DNA of 64,000 nucleotides from Polyangium sp. 6x1 (GTDB lineage Bacteria; Myxococcota_A; Polyangia; Polyangiales; Polyangiaceae): contig NZ_JARZHH010000034.1 in the NCBI RefSeq assembly GCF_029946515.1, positions 1-64,000 of the forward strand, given 5' to 3'. Made by a program: the position numbers and the translations under genes. Shown one piece after another: positions 25,931 through 35,317 of the stretch (positions within the stretch are counted from its first letter, which is position 1; the number at the start of each line of letters is the position of its first letter). Under the pieces are notes generated by a model. It worked only from the letters and a program-made list of their open reading frames with translations. It was not told the origin of the DNA and did no database searches.

Positions 25931-26395
25931 ATGCCGAGCTCGAACGACGCGGACGATCTGCTCTCGCGACTCGATCGCCTCGAATCGGTGGAAGCGCTCC
26001 GCGCGCTCAAGGCGCGGTACGCGGTCCTCGCCGACCGTTGCCTCGGCGCGCCGAGCCACGCGAACGCCCTCGCGCTCGCGGACCTCTTCACGGACGACGC
26101 CGCCGCCGACTACGGCCCGTTCGGCGTGTTCTCCGGCAAGGAAGAGCTGCTCCGCGCTTTCGCCGAGGTGCTGCCCGCGGGCACGCGCTGGAGCGCCCAC
26201 CACGTCGTGAACCCGGTCCTTTCGGTCCAGGGCGATACCGCCGAGGGCACGTGGTGCTTCCTGGTTCACCGCATCCCGCGCGACCCGCCCGACGCCGCTC
26301 GGGCCACGGTGTTCGGCGGCTACGAAGAAAAGTACCGCCGCGTAGGAGGCGTCTGGAAGATCGCCTCGCTCGTCGTGCGCTACTCCATGCCCTGA
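25931..26395 (+). CDS. SnoaL-like (NTF2 fold) protein
   Basis: 154 residues; ATG 25931 has GGAGG six bases upstream. The sequence pattern (ALKARYAVLADR, LADLFTDDAAADYGPFGVFSGKEELL, HHVVNPVLSVQGDTAEGTWCFLVHR, GGYEEKYRRVGGVWKIASLVVRY) is that of the SnoaL_4/ketosteroid-isomerase-like NTF2 fold, with Tyr, Asp and a His pair in the pocket. It may isomerise or hydrate a small molecule. No biosynthetic neighbours clarify the substrate. Confidence 0.8.
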   Translation: MPSSNDADDLLSRLDRLESVEALRALKARYAVLADRCLGAPSHANALALADLFTDDAAADYGPFGVFSGKEELLRAFAEVLPAGTRWSAHHVVNPVLSVQGDTAEGTWCFLVHRIPRDPPDAARATVFGGYEEKYRRVGGVWKIASLVVRYSMP

Positions 26396-26456
26396 CGCGA
26401 TCTCCCGCGCGTTCCGTGGAACTTCCGCGCCCTTCGTGGTTCACTAGCGGAACGTC

Positions 26457-28100
26457 ATGCGCGTGGCTCCTTCCCCGCTCCCCGCCCGCTCGCGACTTCA
26501 ACGCGCCCTCGCGCGCCTGCCGTTCGTGCCGTTCGTCCTCGCCGCCACGATCGCCCTCTCGGGCACGGTCGACGCGCAGCAGAGCACGATCCTGCACGAG
26601 TTTCTCCCGCCCGATCCGCAGGAGAACCTCTCGTTCAACACGACGACCATCGACGGCGATCTGCCCGCCGCGGTGCAGACGCCGAGCGGCATCGCCACCG
26701 CGCCCGATCCACGCAGGCCGCCCGACGCGCGCAACCTCTACGGCGGCTCGACCACCGACGACACACCCGAGTCCACCTACGAGCCCGACCGCGACACGCG
26801 CCGCCCCAACGTCGAGAACTACGAAGACCCCTTCACGCCGTCCACCGCGCCCTTCAAGCGCCTGCGCGCCTTCGACGCCGTCCTCGACGACTACACCCTC
26901 GCCGTCCGCGACAAGACGCTTCACCCCGTCGCCATCGGCGGCGCGCTCGCGCCCGGCGAGGAGACGTTCTACGGCGACTTCTCCGTCGGCCTCGTCCCCG
27001 ATCAGCCGGTGCGCATCCCGAACGTCGGGCCCGGCTCGCGTCTGCTCCGGCTGAGCTCGAACCCCGAGACGCGCATCGAGGTGCTCCGCGACGGCGCCGA
27101 CAACTGGTTCGTCCGCGGACACGATCGCAAGGAAGTGCGCCTCGTGGTCCAGCTCGGCATCCCGCGCGCCGCGTTCGGCAGCGCGTTCGCCGACGTCGGC
27201 TGGACCGAGCTCGAGCGCCTCGTGCCGCCGCAGCCCACCGCGCACCGCGCCGCCTTCGCCCAGGTCGCCGACGCGATCGGCATCTCGCGCGCGATGCGTC
27301 CGCGCGACGTGCTCGAAAAAATGGTCGGCTACTTCCGCTCGTTCGAGCCCTCCGACGATCCGCCGCGCGGCCGCGAGGACATCTACCTCGACCTCGCGCT
27401 CACGCGCAAAGGCGTCTGCCGACATCGCTCGTTCGCGTTCCTCGTGACCGCCCTCAACGTCGGCCTGCCCGCGCGCATGATCGTCAACGAAGCGCACGCT
27501 TGGGTCGAGGCCTTCGATGGGAACATCTGGCATCGCATCGACCTCGGCGGCGCCGCGCTGAACATGGAGGCGCAGCAGGATGATCGGCCCGCGCATCAGC
27601 CGCCGGCCGATCCCTACGCTTGGCCAGAGAACCAGGACTCCGGGCAGGAGATGGCGGACCGCTCGCGCCAGAGCGGCGGCCAGAGCGGCAACGCGCAGAA
27701 CGGCGGGACGAACGGGAGCGCGCCTTCGCCGAGCGCGACGACGTCCTCCAGCGCGAGCCCGCCCGAGCCTGCGCCGAGCGCCACGGAGCCTGTCGATCCG
27801 AACGCGCCGCCCGCGGAGATCACGGTGGGTGAGGTCGGCCGGGACGTGCGTCGTGGTTTGCCCGTGATCCTGCGCGGCGAGGTGAAGAGCGGCGGCAGCG
27901 CTTGTCCGAACGTGCGCGTCGACGTGCTCTTGCGCAGCTCGACCGCGCCCGAGGGCATCGTCGTCGGCTCGCTCTCCACCGACGATCGCGGCGGGTACAA
28001 CGGGCCCGTCGTCATCCCGCGCGAGCTGTCGCTCGGCGAGTACGAGCTCGTCCTGCGCACGCCGGGCGGCGCGCGTTGCGGGGCAGGGGAGACGAAGTGA
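26457..28100 (+). CDS. Secreted transglutaminase-like protein
   Basis: 547 residues with a signal peptide (LPFVPFVLAATIALSGTVDAQ). Residues about 270-380 form a transglutaminase-like domain with a full triad: Cys321 in KGVCRHRS, His347 in EAHAW and Asp362 in HRIDLG. Before it is a beta-rich region with a FYGDFSVGLVPD segment; after it comes a Gly/Ser/Pro-rich linker (about 400-460) and a final beta-sandwich (VILRGEVKSGGS...GEYELVLRTPG) like a carboxypeptidase-regulatory domain. It probably acts as a protease or cross-linker outside the inner membrane. Confidence 0.82.
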   Translation: MRVAPSPLPARSRLQRALARLPFVPFVLAATIALSGTVDAQQSTILHEFLPPDPQENLSFNTTTIDGDLPAAVQTPSGIATAPDPRRPPDARNLYGGSTTDDTPESTYEPDRDTRRPNVENYEDPFTPSTAPFKRLRAFDAVLDDYTLAVRDKTLHPVAIGGALAPGEETFYGDFSVGLVPDQPVRIPNVGPGSRLLRLSSNPETRIEVLRDGADNWFVRGHDRKEVRLVVQLGIPRAAFGSAFADVGWTELERLVPPQPTAHRAAFAQVADAIGISRAMRPRDVLEKMVGYFRSFEPSDDPPRGREDIYLDLALTRKGVCRHRSFAFLVTALNVGLPARMIVNEAHAWVEAFDGNIWHRIDLGGAALNMEAQQDDRPAHQPPADPYAWPENQDSGQEMADRSRQSGGQSGNAQNGGTNGSAPSPSATTSSSASPPEPAPSATEPVDPNAPPAEITVGEVGRDVRRGLPVILRGEVKSGGSACPNVRVDVLLRSSTAPEGIVVGSLSTDDRGGYNGPVVIPRELSLGEYELVLRTPGGARCGAGETK

Positions 28101-28120
28101 CCGCGCGGGGCGAGCCGTAG

Positions 28121-28534
28121 GTGTTCGTCGAGGGCGCGCCACGCCTCGCCGTGGGGGCTGCCGTGATCGATCGCGGCGAGGACGAGCCGCGCATCTTGCT
28201 CGTCCGCCGCGCGCGCCCTCCGATGGCCGGGACGTGGTCCTTGCCGGGGGGACGTGTCGAGCCGGGCGAGCGGCTCGAGGTCGCGGTCGCTCGGGAGGTC
28301 TCCGAGGAGTCGGGGCTCGTCGTCAGAGTTGGTCCGCTCGTCGAGGTCGTCGAGGTCATCGATCCCCCGTACCATTACGTGATCCTCGATTACGCATGCC
28401 TCCGGACGGGCGGCGACCTACGGGCGGGGGACGACGCGAGCGAGGTGATTCTCGCGCGCGTGGACGATTTCGTCCGTCTCGGCGTGACGGAGGCCGTTCG
28501 GCGCGTCGTGACCCGGGCGCTCGTCTTGCGATGA
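28121..28534 (+). CDS. Nudix hydrolase
   Basis: 137 residues from GTG 28121. A complete Nudix box, G-x5-E-x7-REVxEExG, is present (GGRVEPGERLEVAVAREVSE, then ESG). These enzymes cleave nucleoside diphosphates linked to another group; the sequence resembles MutT/ADP-ribose-type small hydrolases, and the substrate cannot be assigned. It follows the transglutaminase gene by 20 bases with a weak ribosome site. Confidence 0.85.
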   Translation: MFVEGAPRLAVGAAVIDRGEDEPRILLVRRARPPMAGTWSLPGGRVEPGERLEVAVAREVSEESGLVVRVGPLVEVVEVIDPPYHYVILDYACLRTGGDLRAGDDASEVILARVDDFVRLGVTEAVRRVVTRALVLR

Positions 28535-28710
28535 GGTCGAACGGCGGGATCGTCCGGGCGCCATGCCAGAGGCCTGCGCAATCCCCGTGCAAGGGCCGCG
28601 CATCGCGAAGGCGGCCCTTCGTTCGGAACGGATGAATTGCATGTGAGGGACGTGGGAATCTGTGCGCCACGCCGGGCCTCCGTGGCCCATCGATTGCACC
28701 CCCAACCTTC
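28535..28710. other. Intergenic stretch without a recognised gene
   Basis: Between the Nudix gene and the small frame at 28711 there is nothing I can support as coding. It includes a GC-rich stretch with weak pairing (AAGGGCCGCGCATCG...AAGGCGGCCCTT) at about 28590-28620. Confidence 0.5.
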
Positions 28711-28860
28711 GTGCGCATTCTCGAAGTCGACCCCGGCCGCTGGCGCGTCGAATTCGACAGCGGCCTGGGCCTCGAAGTGGTCTTGTTGTTCAGCCGCACC
28801 GTGGCCTTCTGGCGATGGGGCGGTGAGCTCTTCGCGGAGGTAAATATCGGGGAGTCATGA
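28711..28860 (+). CDS. Possible small protein of 49 residues
   Basis: A GTG-started frame encodes a compact, protein-like sequence (DPGRWRVEFDSGLGLEV, then TVAFWRWGGELFAEV) and ends in TGA just before a strong terminator at 28891. It is the only plausible gene between the Nudix gene and the RCC1 lipoprotein. No Shine-Dalgarno motif is clear, and the frame is not recognised. The terminator right behind it supports a transcribed unit. Confidence 0.4.
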   Translation: MRILEVDPGRWRVEFDSGLGLEVVLLFSRTVAFWRWGGELFAEVNIGES

Positions 28861-28890
28861 AGGCGAGTGGAATTGCAGAGGAGATTCCAG

Positions 28891-28924
28891 AAGAGCCTGC
28901 CCGATGGCAGGCTCTTCCTGTTTT
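28891..28924 (+). terminator. Rho-independent terminator
   Basis: AAGAGCCTGCC, loop CGAT, GGCAGGCTCTT gives an 11-pair stem with no mismatch, followed by CCTGTTTT. It ends transcription from the Nudix/small-protein side, 30 bases after the small frame and before the RCC1 lipoprotein gene. Confidence 0.85.
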
Positions 28925-28966
28925 CGGCGCGGAAGCCAGGTGTGGTAGCCTCGTCGCCCGAAGCGC

Positions 28967-30328
28967 ATGACGAGAGCACGACGAGCGTTTTTACGAGTCA
29001 CGGGTGCGGCCACGTTTGCCTTGCTCTCCGCGGCTTGTGGGGCGGGCAAGGGCGTGGGCCCCGGCGTGGTCTCGGGGCCGGCGACGATCTCCGCGGGGTA
29101 TCGGGAGCCGCCGCGCGTCCTGTCGGGGCAGCGCTGCTTGCGCCTCGCGGACGGGCGGGTGGCGGTGGCGTCGGTCGGGCGCGGGGCGGATCAGGTGATC
29201 CTGCAGGCGAGCTGGACGTCCTCGGAGCCCGTGCTCGATTACCTGTGTCGCCGCGAGGACGTCGCGCTCCTTTTCCGGGATGGCCGCGTGGTCCTTCGCA
29301 GCCTCGACGCGCGCTACGGCCCCGAGAGGCCTTACAACGACTTCACCGACGGGGGCGTCGGGTTCGAGGCGAAAGGCGGGACCCGTCTCGCCGAGGTCGT
29401 CAGCCGGGACTATGGGCTCGTCTGCGTGACGGGCGACGGCCAGGTGCGTTGTCCGCGGGACATGAAGGCGATTTACGGGGAGCTCGAGGCATACGGCCCC
29501 ATCCGGACGCTGTACGCAAAGGGCCGGGCCGCGCTGCTCGCGGACGGTCGATTCGTCCTCGGAGGCCCCGGACGCCCGACGAACCAGGTGCTGCTCGATC
29601 GGGTGGTCCGGGTGTCGATGGCGGACTTCGGATTCAACAGCCTCGTCGGGTGCCTGGTGCGCGACGACGCGAGCGTGTGGTGCTGGGGTCGGAACGATTT
29701 CGGCCAGCTCGGCGACGGCACGCGCGAGATGCGCGACATGCCCGTGCGGGTGGTCGGATTGCCGCGCGTGGTGGATGTCGCCACGTCCGGCGAGCACGCC
29801 TGCGCGATCGACGAGCAGGGCGACGTGTGGTGCTGGGGCCGCTCGAAAGACGGAGAGACGGGCGAGGCGGGCAAGGCCGCGACCAAGGACGTCGAGGTGT
29901 GCCCCGTCGACGAGAAGGCGACCCAGGAGGCGCGGAAATGGGCGGAAGAGCATCCCCCGTGCGAGCCGTCCCCGAAATCGAGCTCGCCCGTCGAGGTGGT
30001 CGATCCAAATGTGCCAGTGCGACGACCCGACGACGCATGCGCGCGGCTTCAATGGAATGCGCGGCGCGCCGGGGAGAGCGTGGCGCCCGTGTACAAGCGC
30101 GTCCCCGGTTGCGTGATGCCGGACGACGTCCGCGAGGGTCATGCGATGCCGGTGCGGATCGACGTCGAGGGCGCTGTCGCCGTCGACGCTTCGCCCGGAC
30201 GGACGTGGGCGGTGCGCCGGGACGGCGTCATCGTGATGTGGGGAGCCGACGCGAGGGCCGGCGGCGCGCCGCGCATGCAGGCGTTTCCCGTGGAGAAGAG
30301 CGCGGGCGCTTCTCCTAGTTCGCGCTGA
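28967..30328 (+). CDS. RCC1-repeat lipoprotein
   Basis: 453 residues with a lipoprotein signal (SAAC lipobox, Cys24). Residues about 215-310 carry RCC1-type blades with the classic WCWGRNDFGQLGDGT and WCWGRSKDGETG motifs; earlier and later parts are weaker blades (a single WGAD near the end). Such propellers in myxobacteria are usually surface-displayed binding modules. Its 3' end overlaps the convergent pentaheme gene by 14 bases. The bacterial ligand is unknown; it is not a GTPase exchange factor in the eukaryotic sense on present evidence. Confidence 0.8.
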   Translation: MTRARRAFLRVTGAATFALLSAACGAGKGVGPGVVSGPATISAGYREPPRVLSGQRCLRLADGRVAVASVGRGADQVILQASWTSSEPVLDYLCRREDVALLFRDGRVVLRSLDARYGPERPYNDFTDGGVGFEAKGGTRLAEVVSRDYGLVCVTGDGQVRCPRDMKAIYGELEAYGPIRTLYAKGRAALLADGRFVLGGPGRPTNQVLLDRVVRVSMADFGFNSLVGCLVRDDASVWCWGRNDFGQLGDGTREMRDMPVRVVGLPRVVDVATSGEHACAIDEQGDVWCWGRSKDGETGEAGKAATKDVEVCPVDEKATQEARKWAEEHPPCEPSPKSSSPVEVVDPNVPVRRPDDACARLQWNARRAGESVAPVYKRVPGCVMPDDVREGHAMPVRIDVEGAVAVDASPGRTWAVRRDGVIVMWGADARAGGAPRMQAFPVEKSAGASPSSR

Positions 30329-32579
30329 CGACCTCTTTCCGCGCCGCCACCACCCAATCCCGCGCCTCCCATCCCCGCTCGTTTGCCAGCACCACCGGCA
30401 CCGGCCGATAGAGCGCCGTCGCTGTCACCGTCGCGCCCGGACAACCCGCCGGAAGCACGAACGAATGCAGGCTCGTGACAGGCGTGAGCGGCGGCAGGCG
30501 ATTGTCGCTCACCATGTCCACGGCGCGATAATGCGGGACGAACCGTGCTCCCTCCGCGCCCATGAGCACCCGCGCGAACGCCTGCCCCGGCGCGCCCGCG
30601 AGCGCCGCCGCGCCCGACCCGTCCATCACCTCCGCCCCGAGCCCATTCCCGAGGAACACCCGATCCCCCGGCATCACGTCCGCCTGTCCCGCCACCACGA
30701 TTTGCCCGTTGCCCGCCGAGAGGATGTTCAATTCCGCGACGGGCACGCGCATCGGAATGCCTTTTTCCGCCGGCGAGAGCGCCGGATCCGCGAAGAAGCC
30801 GATTCCCGGATAGTCCAGAAACGTCCCCGTCTCCCGCACCACCCGCAGGACCTGCCCCGGCTTCGCGCGGGCCGCGCCCTCCGGCCAGGACCATTGCGTC
30901 CCCGTGACCGACACGTCCTCTCCGAGCACGCCCTCCGCCCACGCGCCGCCCACGTCCGGCACCGTCGGCCCCGCGCTCGCCACGAGCCGCTCGCCGCAGG
31001 CCTCGGCGCGAACCAAGAGCACGAGCGCGCGCATCGGCTCGCCCGTCGGCAATGCGTGCCCGCATCCCTGGTTCGAGAGCGTCACCGACACGTCGACCAC
31101 GCCCCCCGTCGCCTTCGCCGTCATCCACATCCCGAGCGCCAGATCCAGGAGCCGCGGCGTCCCCGCGAGCGGGCCGCGAAATGCATGCGATCGAATCTGC
31201 TCCGGCGGGCGCACGAATCCAAACGTGATGCCGCCATTCTTCGGCGTCGTCTTGTCCAGCGTGTTCCAGAGCCCCTCGTTCGGCGGCATGTGGCAATGCT
31301 GGCAAGGCGCGCCCGCCTCCGCCCACGGGCTCGCCGACCACTCCGCGAACGTCGAATGCACGGGCAGGCCGCCGGGGAACCGCGCCGGATCGACCGTCTG
31401 GCCCGGCAAGAGCGCCGGCTGCGCCTGCTCGTGGCAGCCCGCGCAGAACGTCGCCTCCGAGAATTTCGGCTGATAACTCCCACCCATGAACTCGTTCGGC
31501 ACGTCCGGCAGCGGCCCGAACATCACCTGACGGAGTTTTCCGAGGGGGTCGTTCGAGACTTTTTCGCTCGGCCGCTGCAAGACGAGCCGGCCCGCCGTCC
31601 CCGGCGGCTTGTCGAGGTCGATGTCGCTCACCTTGTGGCACGTGTCGCAATGGTTTCCATTCTCGAACGCGATCCCCGTCGCCTCCAGCAGATCCCGCCC
31701 GCCCGCCTTTCCGTCGAGCCCCGCCGCGTGACAATCGGCGCATGCGCCGAATTGGGTGGGTTTGTCCGCCGCGGGCAGGGCCGGATCGTCGCAGGCGAGC
31801 GCGCCCTTCGCGCCGCACCCATTGAGATCCGGCAAGACCCCGCCGCCGAGATAACAACGCGGCGCCGTATCCATCATCGTGCCCGGCACGAGGCCCTTCC
31901 GCCATTCGCCGCCCGCCGCCGCGCACGACGCCGCGTCCGCGTGCGCGCGCGTCGTTCCCGCATAAAGATCCTGCACGAGCGGGTCGCGCGTCGCCTTCGC
32001 GTGCGCCGATTGCTGAAATTGCGCGACGAGCGTCGTGTGACAATGCCCGCAGATCGCCGTCGTCGCGTCGAGGTTCTCGTCCCCGACGCCCGGCACGCCG
32101 AATTTGTAGCCGTCGGCATTGTCCGGCGGCGCCGCCTCGTGAAGGACGAGCTCGATCGGCCCCTCGGGCAGCGCGTCGAATTCGATCCCGGCGCTCCGAT
32201 AGCCCACCTTCGCAGCGACCACCGTGGGCGCGCCCGGGATCGACGCGGAGAGCTCGATCGAAAACGCGCCGTCAGGCCCCGTCACGAGCGCGGGCGCGCC
32301 GCCGCCTTGCATCACGATCGCGCCGGCGAGCGGCGACGCGCCGTCCGTCACCACGCCCGTGACGGTGAACACGTCGGGAAGCGCGCCGCCCGCGCCCGTC
32401 GTCGGGCCCACCGTCGCCGAAGACGACGACGACGACGCCACGGACGCCGCCCCGCCTTGCCCGCCCGCGCCACCTGCGCCCGCGGGGTCGTCTCCACCAC
32501 AACCGGAGAGCATCCGGGTTGCGGCCGTGGCCGCGATCCAGGCCGAGGCGAGACGCGCATGTTTGCCGGGACGCCACAT
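30315..32579 (-). CDS. Pentaheme c-type cytochrome lipoprotein
   Basis: 754 residues from ATG 32579. Lipobox LSGC (Cys near 27), then a Gly/Ser/Ala linker, a carboxypeptidase-regulatory-like beta domain (about 70-150: VFTVTGVVTDGASPLAGA), then five CXXCH heme sites: CGHCH, CADCH, CDTCH, CAGCH and CQHCH, with extra His residues that could be distal ligands. The last 300 residues are beta-rich without hemes. It resembles cytochrome c554/octaheme-family electron carriers anchored in the outer membrane or periplasm. No cognate quinol oxidase or reductase gene is adjacent. Partners are unknown. Confidence 0.85.
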   Translation of the reverse strand: MWRPGKHARLASAWIAATAATRMLSGCGGDDPAGAGGAGGQGGAASVASSSSSSATVGPTTGAGGALPDVFTVTGVVTDGASPLAGAIVMQGGGAPALVTGPDGAFSIELSASIPGAPTVVAAKVGYRSAGIEFDALPEGPIELVLHEAAPPDNADGYKFGVPGVGDENLDATTAICGHCHTTLVAQFQQSAHAKATRDPLVQDLYAGTTRAHADAASCAAAGGEWRKGLVPGTMMDTAPRCYLGGGVLPDLNGCGAKGALACDDPALPAADKPTQFGACADCHAAGLDGKAGGRDLLEATGIAFENGNHCDTCHKVSDIDLDKPPGTAGRLVLQRPSEKVSNDPLGKLRQVMFGPLPDVPNEFMGGSYQPKFSEATFCAGCHEQAQPALLPGQTVDPARFPGGLPVHSTFAEWSASPWAEAGAPCQHCHMPPNEGLWNTLDKTTPKNGGITFGFVRPPEQIRSHAFRGPLAGTPRLLDLALGMWMTAKATGGVVDVSVTLSNQGCGHALPTGEPMRALVLLVRAEACGERLVASAGPTVPDVGGAWAEGVLGEDVSVTGTQWSWPEGAARAKPGQVLRVVRETGTFLDYPGIGFFADPALSPAEKGIPMRVPVAELNILSAGNGQIVVAGQADVMPGDRVFLGNGLGAEVMDGSGAAALAGAPGQAFARVLMGAEGARFVPHYRAVDMVSDNRLPPLTPVTSLHSFVLPAGCPGATVTATALYRPVPVVLANERGWEARDWVVAARKEVVSAN

Positions 32580-32644
32580 GCACCCGACCCTACCACCACG
32601 CTCATACGTTTGCGCGAGACGCGCCTTCGGGGGACGCTCGGGGC

Positions 32645-33430
32645 ATGGATGAGGATGTGCTGATCGCGCGGGCGTCACGCGCCCCGTGGTTGCTCGTCGC
32701 GACGGACTTCGACGGCACGATCTCCGACATCGTGCGCGAGCCGGAGCACGCGCGCGGCAGGGACGACGCGCTCGCCGCGCTTTCCAAGCTTTCTGTCACC
32801 CCCGGCGTGGGCGTGGCCGTCGTCTCGGGGCGCGACCTCGAGAGCCTGCGCGCGCGGACGGCGATGCTCGGGTCGATCTACCGCGTCGCGGAGCACGGAG
32901 CCTTCATCGAAGAGCCCGACGGCAACCTCCTTCGAGCGCCGAACGGCCTGCTGTCGGACGAGATCATCGATCGCGTCGCGCACCGCGCCGAGGCCATGGC
33001 CGCGCGCGTGCCCGGGATGCGCGCCGAGCGCAAGGTGCGGAGCGTGGCCGTGCACGTGCGCGAGGTCCCGCCCGCGTCGCGCGAGGCTGCGGCGGAGGTG
33101 CTCGCCGCGTTTCGCGAGCTCGCCGCGGCCGAGGGGCTCGCGGTGATGGACGGACGGCAGGTGGTCGAGGCGCATGATCCGGCGGCCTCGAAGGACGACG
33201 CGCTCGAACGGCTCCTCCGGCAGTTCGCCGAGGACACGTTCCTGATCTACGCGGGAGACGACACGACCGACGAGGGCGCGATCGCGCTGGCGCGGCGGCG
33301 TGGTGGGGCGGGGATTTACGTGGCGTCGGCGGAGCGGCCGACGCCGAGCGTCGAGGCGGACCTCGTGCTGCCCGGCCCCCGCGCGTGGGTCGACATGCTC
33401 GCTCGGATCGCGTCCGCTCGTTCCGCTTGA
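32645..33430 (+). CDS. otsB: Trehalose-6-phosphate phosphatase
   Basis: 261 residues. HAD-superfamily motifs: DFDGTI with nucleophile Asp21 and Asp23, SGRDLESL (motif II), a Lys in the third motif, and GDDTTDEGA (motif IV). The small cap domain with MRAERKVRSVAVHVRE is typical of OtsB. It dephosphorylates trehalose-6-phosphate to trehalose. No otsA or other trehalose gene is seen in the window. It follows the divergent cytochrome gene by 65 bases. Confidence 0.88.
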   Translation: MDEDVLIARASRAPWLLVATDFDGTISDIVREPEHARGRDDALAALSKLSVTPGVGVAVVSGRDLESLRARTAMLGSIYRVAEHGAFIEEPDGNLLRAPNGLLSDEIIDRVAHRAEAMAARVPGMRAERKVRSVAVHVREVPPASREAAAEVLAAFRELAAAEGLAVMDGRQVVEAHDPAASKDDALERLLRQFAEDTFLIYAGDDTTDEGAIALARRRGGAGIYVASAERPTPSVEADLVLPGPRAWVDMLARIASARSA

Positions 33431-33498
33431 ACGAGGCCGCCTGACCGGTGGCTCCTTGCGCCTTTCGCGCGCGAAGGATCCTGCCGATTGGGATCTCT

Positions 33499-35085
33499 CT
33501 AATGGACGCGGCGGGTGTAGCCCTTCCAGTACTGCTCGCGGAGCACGAACTTCTGTAGCTTGCCCGTCGCCGTCCTCGGGAGCGCGGGAACGAAGTCGAT
33601 GCTGGTTGGACACTTGTAGTGAGCGAGGTGCTCGCGGGTGAAGGCAATGAGCTCTTCCGCCTTCACCGACTTGCCGGCGCGGAGCACGACGATGGCCTTC
33701 GGCGTCTCTCCCCACTTCTCGCTGGGGACACCGATGACGGCGCACTCGAGCACCGCCTCGTGCCGATAGAGGACGCCCTCGACCTCCGGGGACGAGATGT
33801 TCTCGCCGCCGCTGATGATCACGTCCTTCTTCCGATCGACGATGTGAACGTTCGCGTGCTCGTCCCAGACGGCGAGATCACCGCTGTGGAAGTAGCCATC
33901 GTAGATCGCCTTGGCGGTCTCCTCGGGCTGGTTCCAGTAGCCTTCCATGACCACGCTCGAGCGGACGGCGATCTCGCCGATGCTCGTGTTGTCCTGCGGA
34001 ACGGGCTTCCCCTCTTCGTCGACCACCTGGAGATCGACGCCCAGCACCTCGGTCCCGGCGCGGCCGCGCCGCTCGAAGTTCGCGCCGCCGGGGTTGTAGA
34101 AGTCCGGCACGTTGACAGAGACGATCGGCGACGTCTCGGTCAACCCGTAGATCTGGATGAACTGCCATCCGAGGACCTTTTCGAGGTGCTCGATGTGCGC
34201 CACCGGCGGCGGAGCGCCGCCCACCCACATGCGCGGGCGCGTCGTGATGTCGTAGCTCGCTCGATCGGCAAAATGGATGATCGTCGAGAGCACCGCCGGC
34301 GCTCCGCACAAGAAGGTGACCTTCTCGTCCGCGATGAGGCGGAAGATATCGCTCGCGACCACGGCGCGGAGCACCACGTGCGTTCCGGCGAGCGCGGTGA
34401 TGGCAAAGAGGCCGCCCCAACCACTCGCGTGGAACATGGGCAATGTCCACAGCTCCACGTCGTCATGGTGGAGCCCGCCGAAGATCGCCAGGTTCAGCGC
34501 GTTGAGATAGCAGTTGCGCTGGGTGAGCATGACACCCTTGGGCCGCGCCGTGGTGCCGGACGTGTAGTTGATCGAGAAGACGTCATCCTCCGAGACGTCC
34601 ACCGGCGGCGTCGCCGTCGTGGGCTCGAGGCCCGTGAGCGCGTCCCAGTCCTTCCATCCCGCCTGGGCGAAGGACTCCGCCGCGCCGCCAGCGACCACAA
34701 AGTGCTCGACGCGGTTCAGGCTCCCTCGGATCGGCTCGATGGCGCGCACCTGATCGTAGTCGGCGATGACGACCTTCACGCCCGCGTGATTGATGATGTA
34801 CGCGTGCTCCTCGGGGGCGAGTCGGTAGTTGAGCGGCACCAGGATCGCGCCGATCTGGCTGACCCCGTAGAACGCCTCCAGGAAGTAATGGGAGTTCGGG
34901 CTGAGCATGCAGACGCGATCGCCCTTCTGCACCCCGAGCCTCCGCAGCGCGTGGGCGAGCTGGTTCACGCGCCCGTGGAACTGGCGATACGTGAAGCGCT
35001 TCGAGCCATCGATCACGCCGACCTTGTCGGGATAGAGCTTGCTGGCGCGCCGCAGGAAGTCGTTGACGAGCAGGGGGACCTTCAT
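33499..35085 (-). CDS. Fatty-acid-type acyl-CoA ligase
   Basis: 528 residues from ATG 35085. Phosphate loop INYTSGTTARPKG, A5 motif IYGLTETSP, the hinge HSGDLAVWDEHANVHIVDRKKD and the catalytic Lys in RTATGKLQK are all present. The YGLTETSP and HASGWG segments group it with the medium/long-chain fatty-acyl-CoA ligases of the alkK/FadD type that activate a free fatty acid to its CoA ester. It is not similar in detail to the other ligase at 4497, so they are separate lineages. Confidence 0.88.
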   Translation of the reverse strand: MKVPLLVNDFLRRASKLYPDKVGVIDGSKRFTYRQFHGRVNQLAHALRRLGVQKGDRVCMLSPNSHYFLEAFYGVSQIGAILVPLNYRLAPEEHAYIINHAGVKVVIADYDQVRAIEPIRGSLNRVEHFVVAGGAAESFAQAGWKDWDALTGLEPTTATPPVDVSEDDVFSINYTSGTTARPKGVMLTQRNCYLNALNLAIFGGLHHDDVELWTLPMFHASGWGGLFAITALAGTHVVLRAVVASDIFRLIADEKVTFLCGAPAVLSTIIHFADRASYDITTRPRMWVGGAPPPVAHIEHLEKVLGWQFIQIYGLTETSPIVSVNVPDFYNPGGANFERRGRAGTEVLGVDLQVVDEEGKPVPQDNTSIGEIAVRSSVVMEGYWNQPEETAKAIYDGYFHSGDLAVWDEHANVHIVDRKKDVIISGGENISSPEVEGVLYRHEAVLECAVIGVPSEKWGETPKAIVVLRAGKSVKAEELIAFTREHLAHYKCPTSIDFVPALPRTATGKLQKFVLREQYWKGYTRRVH

Positions 35086-35317
35086 GGTCCGCAAAATCTA
35101 CCGCGCAAACGTGGGCACCGTCGCCCTCGAACATGCGGTCGCTCGAGAGCCCTCGTGCATGCGGGCGTGAAGGTTTGGCTCCGTCGTCGAAGCGCGTGCC
35201 TCGACGAGGGCGCCGCGGTGTGGTGGGGTGGCTGCTCGAAGGAGGGCGTTGCGGGGGGGCGGGGGGCAGAAGAAGGACCGCTCGGTGGTCCGACCGGAGC
35301 CCCCCACCGTGGACCCG

